From Bacillota bacterium (GTDB lineage Bacteria; Bacillota; Clostridia; Oscillospirales; Ruminococcaceae): a DNA stretch of 5,548 bases. The stretch spans positions 1-5,548 of the forward strand of contig JAEXZK010000096.1 of the NCBI GenBank assembly GCA_023451415.1, given 5' to 3'. Below are positions 1 through 4,100 of this stretch, in pieces (the first letter of the stretch is position 1; every line of letters starts with the position of its first letter). The notes below the pieces were generated by a model. It was not told where the DNA came from. It saw nothing but the letters and a program-made list of their open reading frames with translations, and made no database searches. The translations under genes and the position numbers were made by a program.

Positions 1-33
1 TTTTCTCCTCATTCTGGTTCCATATTTTCGCAA
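1..33 (-). CDS. Possible 5' end of a gene running off the left edge (TTG start)
   Basis: On the minus strand a TTG at 33-31 opens a frame reading MRKYGTRMRRK up to the window edge. A GGAGAG ribosome-site-like sequence (minus strand of 40-45) lies 6 nt before it, which is good spacing. Eleven codons are too few to identify a family; the peptide is very basic, as are the N-termini of many DNA-binding or recombinase proteins, but that is only a guess. About 20 bp upstream sit two copies of TTTACCAA spaced 11 bp apart, which could be an operator. The surrounding 130 bp are AT-rich compared with the rest of the window. An alternative is that the stretch is non-coding. Confidence 0.2.
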   Translation of the reverse strand, partial: MRKYGTRMRRK

Positions 34-52
34 GTCTGACTCTCCAGAAATA

Positions 53-71
53 TTGGTAAATCTTTGGTAAA
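53..71. repeat. Tandem TTGGTAAA direct repeat, 11-bp period
   Basis: Two copies of TTGGTAAA occur at 53-60 and 64-71, about one helical turn apart (TTTACCAA on the minus strand). They lie about 20 bp upstream of the possible TTG start at 33 on the minus strand, where a repressor or activator site would be expected. No family of regulator is recognised, and in AT-rich DNA such a pair could occur by chance. Confidence 0.3.
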
Positions 72-134
72 ATTGAGAGCGAAACACAAAAAACGCTTAT
101 TTTCGGGACTTATAAGACGATTTGAGACTTTTCA

Positions 135-191
135 TCATGCCCGGTAAATCCTGCCGTGGCAGACAAACAGTATTTTATGGGTAGTTTCCAT
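135..191 (-). pseudogene. Truncated low-molecular-weight protein-tyrosine-phosphatase (5' remnant)
   Basis: The minus strand has a perfect AGGAGG (plus-strand 198-203), 6 nt, then an ATG at 191-189. The 18-codon product is METTHKILFVCHGRIYRA followed by two stops. Low-molecular-weight protein-tyrosine-phosphatases of clostridia begin with a short lead, then KILFVCHGNICRSPMAE, the P-loop with the CX5R(S/T) catalytic signature. Here residues 6-13 (KILFVCHG) match exactly, Cys11 and Arg17 keep the CX5R spacing, but the next positions read R-I-Y-R-A in place of N-I-C-R-S and the frame then ends. The DNA beyond does not resume the family in any frame that I can see. The good promoter and RBS suggest that an intact gene, divergent from rplM, was once here and was cut by an insertion or deletion near 135-150. 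A chance match or a functional leader peptide is the alternative. Confidence 0.5.
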
Positions 192-225
192 GGAGTACCT
201 CCTGTTTTTGTGGGGTTGCTCTCCC

Positions 226-234
226 ATTGTACCA
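226..234 (-). promoter_or_regulatory. Extended -10 promoter for the truncated phosphatase gene
   Basis: The minus strand reads TGGTACAAT (plus ATTGTACCA), that is an extended -10 TGn followed by TACAAT. No good -35 is visible at 17 bp. Transcription would start near 219, giving a roughly 28-nt leader that includes the AGGAGG at 198-203. The promoter is divergent from the rplM promoter about 120 bp away. Confidence 0.4.
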
Positions 235-346
235 TACCCGCGGCAAAAAAATTTGAAATGGCGCAGGAGGATAGGGAAGGATAAGCGAGTAAAACGAAGA
301 AAAACAGAGATTATAAAAAGCAGATTAAAATATCGCAAAAAAAGGC

Positions 347-375
347 TTGACAGCCCCGCCGGCCCTGGATATAAT
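347..375 (+). promoter_or_regulatory. Sigma-A promoter of rplM-rpsI
   Basis: TTGACA at 347-352, a 17-bp spacer and TATAAT at 370-375 match the vegetative sigma-A consensus perfectly. The start would be near 382, giving a leader of about 88 nt before rplM. Such strength suits a ribosomal protein operon. Confidence 0.88.
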
Positions 376-381
376 AAAGAG

Positions 382-469
382 CGTGACTTCCCACCAAATG
401 CGCTTTTTGCGCGCTTTTAGCAGGGATATTAGGTCAAATGAGATAGAAATCTGATTAGGAGGAAACATT
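382..469 (+). promoter_or_regulatory. Structured 5' leader, candidate L13 (r-protein) autoregulatory leader
   Basis: The leader folds by eye as an outer stem, UGAC (384-387) with GUCA (433-436) and CCC (390-392) with GGG (423-425). This encloses a hairpin GCGC (400-403) / GCGC (409-412) with a U5 loop. A second small hairpin, AGAU (441-444) / AUCU (449-452), sits directly before the AGGAGG ribosome site (457-462; 7 nt to the ATG). Rfam describes an L13 leader upstream of rplM in low-G+C Gram-positives, thought to let L13 repress its own operon. Position and architecture fit, but I have not matched the covariance model. Confidence 0.5.
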
Positions 470-898
470 ATGTCTACTACCATGGCGAAGCCCGAGACTG
501 TCGTGCGCAAGTGGTATATCCTGGACGCCGCCGGCAAGCCCATGGGCCGCACCGCCGCCGCCGCTGCCACTCTGCTGCGCGGCAAGCATAAGCCCACCTT
601 CACCCCCCATGTGGACTGCGGCGATCATGTCATCATTGTCAACGCCGCCCAGGCGGTGCTCACCGGCCGCAAGCTGGAGCAGAAATACTACCGCCATCAT
701 TCCGGCTGGGTCGGAGGCCTTAAGGAGGTCCAGTACAAGACCCTGATGGAGAAGAACCCCGAGAAGGCGATGATGCTGGCTGTCAAGGGCATGCTGCCCG
801 ATACCACCATCGGCCGCAAGGCTCTGACCCGCTGCCGCATTTTTGCCGGCGCGGAGCATAACCATGCCGCCCAGAAGCCTGAAGCCTGGAACCTGTAA
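470..898 (+). CDS. rplM: 50S ribosomal protein L13
   Basis: The 142-residue product is a full-length bacterial L13, close to the usual length of about 145. L13 binds 23S rRNA early in large-subunit assembly. Family hallmarks are visible in order: RKWYILDAAGKPMGR (13-27), LRGKHKPTFTPHVDCGDHV (37-55), the VLTGRKL segment, the YRHHSGWVGGLKEV stretch around 75-88, an AVKGMLPDTTIGRKA block, and the C-terminal AGAEHNHAAQKPE. The ATG has AGGAGG 7 nt upstream. The reading frame is the first gene of a two-gene operon with rpsI, 18 nt downstream, which is the conserved arrangement in bacteria. Expression is driven by the consensus promoter at 347-375 and probably tuned by the structured leader. Nothing odd is seen in the protein. 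Confidence 0.98.
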   Translation: MSTTMAKPETVVRKWYILDAAGKPMGRTAAAAATLLRGKHKPTFTPHVDCGDHVIIVNAAQAVLTGRKLEQKYYRHHSGWVGGLKEVQYKTLMEKNPEKAMMLAVKGMLPDTTIGRKALTRCRIFAGAEHNHAAQKPEAWNL

Positions 899-916
899 TC
901 GGAAGGAGGAAGCAGC

Positions 917-1315
917 ATGTACGAAAGCAAACCTTATTACTACGGCACCGGCCGCAGAAAGCATTCCGTGGCCCGTGTACGCCTTTATGCCGGCACCGGC
1001 AAGATCACCATCAACGGCCGTGATATCGACGACTACTTCGGCCTGGAGACCCTCAAGCTCATCGTCCGCCAGCCCATGGCTCTGACCAACACCCTGGGCC
1101 GGTTCGATATTGTGTGCACCGCCTCCGGCGGCGGCGTTTCCGGCCAGGCCGGCGCCATCCGCCACGGCATCTCCCGCGCCCTGCTCCAGCATGGCGACGA
1201 GATGCGCCCCATCCTCAAGAAGGCGGGCCTGCTCACCCGCGACCCCAGAATGAAAGAGCGCAAGAAGTACGGCCTCAAAGCCGCCCGCCGCGCTCCCCAG
1301 TTCTCCAAGAGATAA
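917..1315 (+). CDS. rpsI: 30S ribosomal protein S9
   Basis: The 132-residue product is a full-length S9, a head protein of the small subunit whose basic C-terminal tail reaches the P-site tRNA. Visible hallmarks are [16 protein letters not shown] near the N-terminus, [15 protein letters not shown], the [19 protein letters not shown] signature around residues 72-90, and the tail ending in SKR, whose terminal Lys-Arg contacts tRNA in known ribosomes. AAGGAGG at 903-909 sits 7 nt before the ATG. It follows rplM by 18 nt and is surely cotranscribed with it. An oddity lies just downstream: the last 18 nt of coding sequence plus one base recur 74 bp later outside the gene. Confidence 0.98.
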   Translation: MYESKPYYYGTGRRKHSVARVRLYAGTGKITINGRDIDDYFGLETLKLIVRQPMALTNTLGRFDIVCTASGGGVSGQAGAIRHGISRALLQHGDEMRPILKKAGLLTRDPRMKERKKYGLKAARRAPQFSKR

Positions 1316-1387
1316 TCTGCGGGAAACCGCGGCCCACAGCCTTTGCGGCAGTGGTGGGCCTGGCCGGGCCCCAGTTCTCCAAGAGAT
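1295..1387 (+). repeat. 19-bp direct repeat of the rpsI 3' end flanking a hairpin
   Basis: CCCCAGTTCTCCAAGAGAT occurs at 1295-1313 (inside rpsI, codons for the final PQFSKR) and again at 1369-1387, after the stop codon. The 55 bp between the copies contain an inverted repeat GGCCCAC (1331-1337) / GTGGGCC (1354-1360). The second copy is out of any gene. It may mark a partial tandem duplication, or an insertion of a small hairpin element that copied its target. Confidence 0.75.
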
Positions 1388-1403
1388 GTTTTTCTGGTTT
1401 TTT

Positions 1404-1422
1404 ACGGGAAGGCTCCCGTTTT
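1404..1422 (+). terminator. Weak intrinsic terminator after rpsI
   Basis: ACGGGA (1404-1409) and TCCCGT (1414-1419) form a 6-bp stem around AGGC, followed by a short T run ending at 1422. The stem is short, so it is probably leaky and backed up by the next hairpin. Confidence 0.4.
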
Positions 1423-1442
1423 GGTGTGTGTGTGAATCTTTA

Positions 1443-1476
1443 CAAAAATCCCCCCTGTTTTCAGGGGGGATTTTTG
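1443..1476. terminator. Strong bidirectional intrinsic terminator of rplM-rpsI
   Basis: CAAAAATCCCCCCTG (1443-1457) and CAGGGGGGATTTTTG (1462-1476) are perfect reverse complements, giving a 15-bp stem with a TTTT loop. The G-C core flanked by A and T runs makes it a terminator in both orientations. It is the main end of the ribosomal operon. Confidence 0.9.
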
Positions 1477-1484
1477 TCGTTCCG

Positions 1485-1527
1485 GGGCCCCTTTTGATGC
1501 CGCAAGGGGACAAAAAGGGGCCCTTTT
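1485..1527 (+). terminator. Second terminator-like hairpin
   Basis: GGGCCCCTTTT (1485-1495) pairs with AAAAGGGGCCC (1513-1523) around a 17-nt loop and is followed by TTTT (1524-1527). It comes only 8 nt after the strong terminator, so it may act as insulation between the ribosomal operon and the next unit. Confidence 0.55.
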
Positions 1528-1677
1528 GCAAATGCAGTCGAGAAAAAAGCCTTAATTTTTTTATGATTTTATAAATGAGAGCCAAAATTTATTTAACAAT
1601 TTGTATATAGTAACAAGGATTTGCCCAAAATATGGAGGAAAAACCCTTCAAAAAAAACCTTTTGTGGAAGGCTTTTC
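1528..1677. other. AT-rich intergenic spacer
   Basis: This 150-bp stretch is much richer in A+T than its neighbours. I see no gene. A weak hairpin is possible at 1654-1676 (AAAACCTT / AAGG-C-TTTT around TTGTGG). It may be simply an AT-rich upstream region that helps the promoter at 1678. Confidence 0.5.
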
Positions 1678-1706
1678 TTGACAAAAGGCAGCAAGGTGGT
1701 TATAAT
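1678..1706 (+). promoter_or_regulatory. Perfect sigma-A promoter of the 3D-domain gene
   Basis: TTGACA (1678-1683), 17 bp, TATAAT (1701-1706): an exact consensus. Transcription should begin near 1713, leaving a leader of about 94 nt before the ATG at 1807. This also argues against starting the protein upstream of the promoter. Confidence 0.88.
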
Positions 1707-1747
1707 AGCCCATGCCTTGGCGGTTCCGGCCCCAGGCGGGCTTTCCC

Positions 1748-1767
1748 AAAAGGCCGCGAGGCCTTTT
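1748..1767 (+). promoter_or_regulatory. 5' UTR hairpin with GCGA tetraloop
   Basis: AAAAGGCC (1748-1755) and GGCCTTTT (1760-1767) form a perfect 8-bp stem capped by GCGA, a GNRA tetraloop. It lies 40 nt before the start codon within the leader. It could stabilise the mRNA or work as a weak attenuator; no ligand-binding riboswitch fold is recognised. Confidence 0.5.
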
Positions 1768-1806
1768 GACAGGCCACTTTATGCAAGGAGAGAACGAGGA
1801 GAACCT

Positions 1807-2898
1807 ATGGAAAAAAGCACCATACGACGGTTGGCCGTGGGCGTGCTTCGGGGGATTGCGAGCCGTACCTTTGCCCTGACATGCTTTGCGGTTCTTCTGT
1901 CCGCAGTCATTTTTGCCGTGGCGTATCTGAGCAATATCGTCTACATCATCGATGGCGATGAGACGGTGGTCACCGTCACTGCCAGCCGGGACCCGGAAGA
2001 GATCCTGGAGGCTGAGCAGATCGAAACAACGGAGAAGGATGCCGTCTACATGGATGCGCCTGACGGCCGCTTCACCCAGCTCACCGTTGTGCGGGGGTAT
2101 CCCGTCTACGTCACCGTGGATGGCGCCACCACCGAGTACAACTGCCTGGGAGGCACGGTGGGGCAGCTCCTGGTCCAGCACGATATCGAGATCGGCCCCC
2201 ACGACAAGGTCACCCACAACAACTGGGACCCCGCCGAGGAGGGGGAGGAGATCGTCATCACCCGGGTGGCTTTCAACAGCTTCCAGGAGACGGAGGTCAT
2301 CCCCAAGGAGGTCATCTACAAGGGCACCAGCCTGCTGGGCAGCGGGCGCTCCCGGGTGCTGGAGGCGGGCTACGACGGCTCCATGACCCACACCTATCAC
2401 CAGATCCTGGAGGACGGCGAGGTGGTGGAAACCATCCTGATGGATACCCAGATCACCAAGTCCCCCAAGACCGAGACCATCCTGGTGGGGGACGGCAGCC
2501 CCATCTCCCAGCTGGATTACAGCAGCGAGTTCCCTCTGGATGAGAACGGCAACCCCCTCAACTATGTCACTGTTTATCATAACCAGAAGGCCACCGGCTA
2601 TTACGCCGGGCCCAAGGCCTACGGCTCGGCGGTGTATTCCGACGCCGACCACCCCGACCTGGGGGACTGCGTGGCGGGCACTGTGGCCGTCCGCGCCGAC
2701 GAGATCCCCTACGGCACCCGGATGTACATCAAGACCCCGGACGGCAAGTTCATTTACGGCTACGCCATCGCCAACGACACCGGCACGGGGCTCCTCCAGG
2801 GCAAGATCGACGTTGACCTCTATTACGACAGCTATCTGGAAAGCGTCCTCAACAGCGCCCGCTTTGTGGACATTTACATCCTGGATTATCCCGACTGA
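1807..2898 (+). CDS. Membrane-anchored G5 and 3D domain cell-wall protein (YabE-like)
   Basis: The 363-residue protein resembles the YabE/resuscitation-factor-like family of Firmicutes, thought to cleave or remodel peptidoglycan outside the membrane. Order of parts: basic N-terminus, one hydrophobic segment at about 21-42 (TFALTCFAVLLSAVIFAVAY, uncleaved anchor or signal), two ubiquitin-like DUF348-type repeats (about 44-85 and 91-140), a G5-like domain (about 149-228, with the EVIPKEVIYKGTSLLGSG stretch), and a C-terminal 3D domain (about 260-360). The 3D domain carries the expected acidic residues in ANDTG (Asp324) and in KIDVDLY (Asp335, Asp337), plus the PYGTRMYI block. The start at 1807 is chosen because GAGGAG (1796-1801) precedes it by 5 nt; the frame stays open up to 1621 but that is upstream of the promoter. 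Single-gene unit ending in the terminator at 2916-2963. Enzyme activity is inferred. Confidence 0.88.
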   Translation: MEKSTIRRLAVGVLRGIASRTFALTCFAVLLSAVIFAVAYLSNIVYIIDGDETVVTVTASRDPEEILEAEQIETTEKDAVYMDAPDGRFTQLTVVRGYPVYVTVDGATTEYNCLGGTVGQLLVQHDIEIGPHDKVTHNNWDPAEEGEEIVITRVAFNSFQETEVIPKEVIYKGTSLLGSGRSRVLEAGYDGSMTHTYHQILEDGEVVETILMDTQITKSPKTETILVGDGSPISQLDYSSEFPLDENGNPLNYVTVYHNQKATGYYAGPKAYGSAVYSDADHPDLGDCVAGTVAVRADEIPYGTRMYIKTPDGKFIYGYAIANDTGTGLLQGKIDVDLYYDSYLESVLNSARFVDIYILDYPD

Positions 2899-2915
2899 CC
2901 CAAAACGGCAGACAC

Positions 2916-2963
2916 AAAAAGACCCGGCGGAGGGGGAAAGCCCCAGACCGCCGGGCCTTTTTT
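2916..2963. terminator. Intrinsic terminator after the 3D-domain gene (bidirectional)
   Basis: CCCGGCGG (2923-2930) pairs with CCGCCGGG (2948-2955); GGGG and CCCC pair inside it. The stem is flanked by AAAAAG on the left and CCTTTTTT (2956-2963) on the right, so it works on the plus strand and plausibly also on the minus strand as a backstop for the converging spoVM unit. Confidence 0.88.
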
Positions 2964-3004
2964 GCGCCCAAAGGGCCCCGGAAACCCTCCGGAAGGCCCA
3001 AAGC

Positions 3005-3034
3005 AAAACGCGCCCTCTGCTTTGGAGGGCGCGT
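3005..3034 (-). terminator. Intrinsic terminator of the spoVM bicistron
   Basis: ACGCGCCCTC (3008-3017) and GAGGGCGCGT (3025-3034) form a 10-bp GC-rich stem with a 7-nt loop. On the minus strand the stem is followed by a short T run (plus AAAA 3005-3008). It lies 18 nt past the spoVM stop codon, which supports the minus strand as the coding one here. Confidence 0.7.
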
Positions 3035-3052
3035 CATGGGATGAGGGAGCGG

Positions 3053-3139
3053 CTACTGGATATCTTCCTTCTTGATCTTAAAGAAAAAGCGCAGGATGCC
3101 GGACAAAAATCTCGGGCTCTTGACGACGACCACTTTCAA
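3053..3139 (-). CDS. spoVM: SpoVM-like spore coat assembly peptide (28 aa, TTG start)
   Basis: The peptide begins (M)KVVVVKSPRFLSGILR and ends FFFKIKKEDIQ. Compared from memory with the 26-residue B. subtilis SpoVM, M1, K2, K7, P9, F11, L12, G14, I15, R17 and D26 are identical without gaps. SpoVM is a mother-cell peptide that forms an amphipathic helix, prefers the positively curved outer forespore membrane, and anchors SpoIVA for coat and cortex assembly; P9 is known to be important for its localisation. The start is TTG at 3139-3137, with AAGGTGGTG 7 nt upstream, close to the consensus AAGGAGGTG. The alternative GTG two codons later has poorer spacing and would lose K2. The gene lies 42 nt after a small membrane-protein gene and 18 nt before a terminator. 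It is easily missed because of its size and start codon. Confidence 0.85.
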   Translation of the reverse strand: MKVVVVKSPRFLSGILRFFFKIKKEDIQ

Positions 3140-3181
3140 GACGCTTCACCACCTTTGTTGGAGAAATGCAGGCGCTTTTGC

Positions 3182-3346
3182 TCAGCTGGACGCCAGGATC
3201 CCCAGGGCGATGAGAAAGACCGCCGCCAGCAGCACCACCAGCTTGAGGGAAAAGAAAAGGGAGAAGAAAACGCCCGCCCCAAAGGCGATGCAGATGATGG
3301 GCAGATTGGAACAGGGACCGGGACCGCGGCCGCAGCGTCTGCGCAT
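3182..3346 (-). CDS. Small double-hydrophobic membrane protein, unknown function
   Basis: A 54-residue protein with a Cys/Arg/Gly-rich head (MRRRCGRGPGPCSNLP) and then two hydrophobic stretches at about 15-33 and 35-51, separated by SLK. The ATG at 3346 has a strong AGGAGG (plus CCTCCT 3355-3360) 8 nt upstream; the frame is open further upstream to 3457, but that extension has no such RBS and looks non-coding. It resembles short conserved hypothetical membrane proteins that I associate with clostridial genomes, but I cannot name a family. It is the first gene of a bicistron with spoVM, so a role in the sporulating cell is possible, such as helping at the forespore membrane. That is inference from context only. 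Confidence 0.7.
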   Translation of the reverse strand: MRRRCGRGPGPCSNLPIICIAFGAGVFFSLFFSLKLVVLLAAVFLIALGILASS

Positions 3347-3412
3347 CTTCCTCTCCTCCTTTCCACTGTTATGTAACACTCCTCCGCCCGCAGGCAAAAG
3401 GGCCGTTACTCC

Positions 3413-3418
3413 ATTATA
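3413..3418 (-). promoter_or_regulatory. Candidate -10 element for the small membrane protein-spoVM unit
   Basis: The minus strand reads TATAAT here, about 70 nt upstream of the ATG at 3346. No good -35 TTGACA is found 17 bp further up (the stretch is G+C-rich), so assignment to sigma-A is weak. spoVM is a sigma-E gene in B. subtilis; no convincing sigma-E pair is visible here. A small palindrome TGTTATGTAACA at 3367-3378 lies in the leader. Confidence 0.35.
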
Positions 3419-3449
3419 CGCGCCGGGGCCAAAAGGGTTCGGGGACGAG

Positions 3450-3503
3450 CTTTTCACACATTTTCACAAGGCATGTGGAAAACTCGGTTGAAAAGGTGGA
3501 AAA
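3450..3503. promoter_or_regulatory. Cluster of DnaA-box-like sites
   Basis: Using TTWTNCACA as the box, TTTTCCACA matches fully on the minus strand (3474-3482, plus TGTGGAAAA). Three others differ at one end position: CTTTTCACA (3450-3458), ATTTTCACA (3460-3468) and minus TTTTCCACC (3495-3503). The first two repeat with a 10-bp period. None is the strict TTATCCACA, so binding is only a possibility. Confidence 0.3.
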
Positions 3504-3639
3504 CACAAATCGTTCACAAAAAAGATACGCAGAGTATACCTCAAGGACCTGGACCTTCTCCGATACATAAGGCGGCCCTCTTGGGGGAAAATAGGGATGG
3601 AACCACATCCAAGCCTTAAGAAAGAAAGGAACGACTCAC

Positions 3640-4086
3640 ATGTCCGTATCTCCAAAAGATTACGATAAGATGTCCAAAAAGGCGTCGCCCCCCACCAAAA
3701 GCTGGCGGAACATCCCCATGGCTTTTGTGGTGGGCGGACTCATCTGCACCCTGGGCCAGGCCCTCAGCAACCTGTACCTCTACGCCGGGCTGGAGAAGGA
3801 CGCCGCCTCCGGCGCCACCTCCATCACCCTGGTTTTTCTGGCGGTGCTGCTCACAGGGCTGAAGCTCTACGACAAGATCGCCCGGTACGCCGGGGCCGGC
3901 ACCCTGGTGCCCATCACCGGCTTTGCCAACGCCATGTCCTCGGCGGCCATCGAGTTCAAGAGCGAGGGCCTCATCATGGGCCTTGGGGCCAAGATGTTCA
4001 CCATTGCCGGCCCGGTTATCGTCTACGGCGTGGGCGCGTCGGTGGTCTACGGCCTGGTGGTCTGGCTCTTTGGCCTGGCAGGATAG
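3640..4086 (+). CDS. spoVAC: Stage V sporulation protein AC
   Basis: The 148-residue membrane protein matches SpoVAC in length (about 150) and sequence. It has a polar N-terminus with Lys residues and the IPMAFVVGGLICTLGQAL block (24-44), followed by several membrane segments. The GAGTLVPITGFANAMSSAAIE stretch sits at about 86-106 and a Gly-rich hydrophobic end closes the protein. SpoVAC sits in the spore inner membrane and forms part of the channel for dipicolinic acid; B. subtilis SpoVAC behaves as a mechanosensitive channel. AAAGGA (3625-3630) sits 9 nt before the ATG, a weaker site than for its neighbours. The stop overlaps the ribosome site of spoVAD, so the two are cotranscribed. The operon lacks spoVAA and spoVAB in this position, which is usual for clostridia. 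Forespore sigma-G control is expected from the family. Confidence 0.96.
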   Translation: MSVSPKDYDKMSKKASPPTKSWRNIPMAFVVGGLICTLGQALSNLYLYAGLEKDAASGATSITLVFLAVLLTGLKLYDKIARYAGAGTLVPITGFANAMSSAAIEFKSEGLIMGLGAKMFTIAGPVIVYGVGASVVYGLVVWLFGLAG

Positions 4087-4100
4087 GAGGAGGATAAGAA

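Larger units (their letters stand above)
3347..3639. other. Intergenic region between divergent small-ORF unit and spoVAC
   Basis: No gene is supported in these 293 bp; the open frames on the minus strand have no RBS and odd composition. The region carries the -10 candidate at 3413-3418, a group of DnaA-box-like sequences at 3450-3503, a GTATA (3534-3538) that could be half of a forespore promoter, and a small hairpin GGATG (3595-3599) / CATCC (3606-3610) before spoVAC. I cannot place a convincing sigma-G promoter for spoVAC. Confidence 0.5.

Noticed and set aside
190..420. A 76-codon plus-strand frame before rplM
   Set aside because: It runs across the rplM promoter and into the leader, has no RBS and a very basic, low-complexity product.
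455..1585. A 376-codon open frame on the minus strand opposite rplM-rpsI
   Set aside because: It is antisense to two certain ribosomal genes, has repetitive Gly/Ala/His-rich composition and no family; it is a by-product of G+C-rich codon use.
1621..1806. Upstream TTG start for the 3D-domain protein, adding 62 residues
   Set aside because: It lies before the consensus promoter at 1678-1706 and the predicted transcription start, so it would not be on the mRNA; the ATG at 1807 has an RBS and a membrane anchor right after it.
1648..3006. A 452-codon open frame on the minus strand opposite the 3D-domain gene
   Set aside because: Shadow of the real gene; Val/Gly/Asp/His-rich with no recognisable domains, and it overlaps the terminator region.
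3450..3503. Replication origin
   Set aside because: DnaA-box-like sites are few and imperfect, and there is no dnaA, dnaN or AT-rich unwinding region beside them.
3530..3569. Sigma-G/F-type promoter for spoVAC (GTATA at 3534-3538, CAGAGTA at 3530-3536, GATACATA at 3562-3569)
   Set aside because: No pair has both a matching -35 and -10 at the right spacing, so I could not place the promoter although one is expected by family.
3414..3655. Two minus-strand frames of 63-64 codons upstream of spoVAC
   Set aside because: No ribosome site, no family, and they overlap the spoVAC start and leader.
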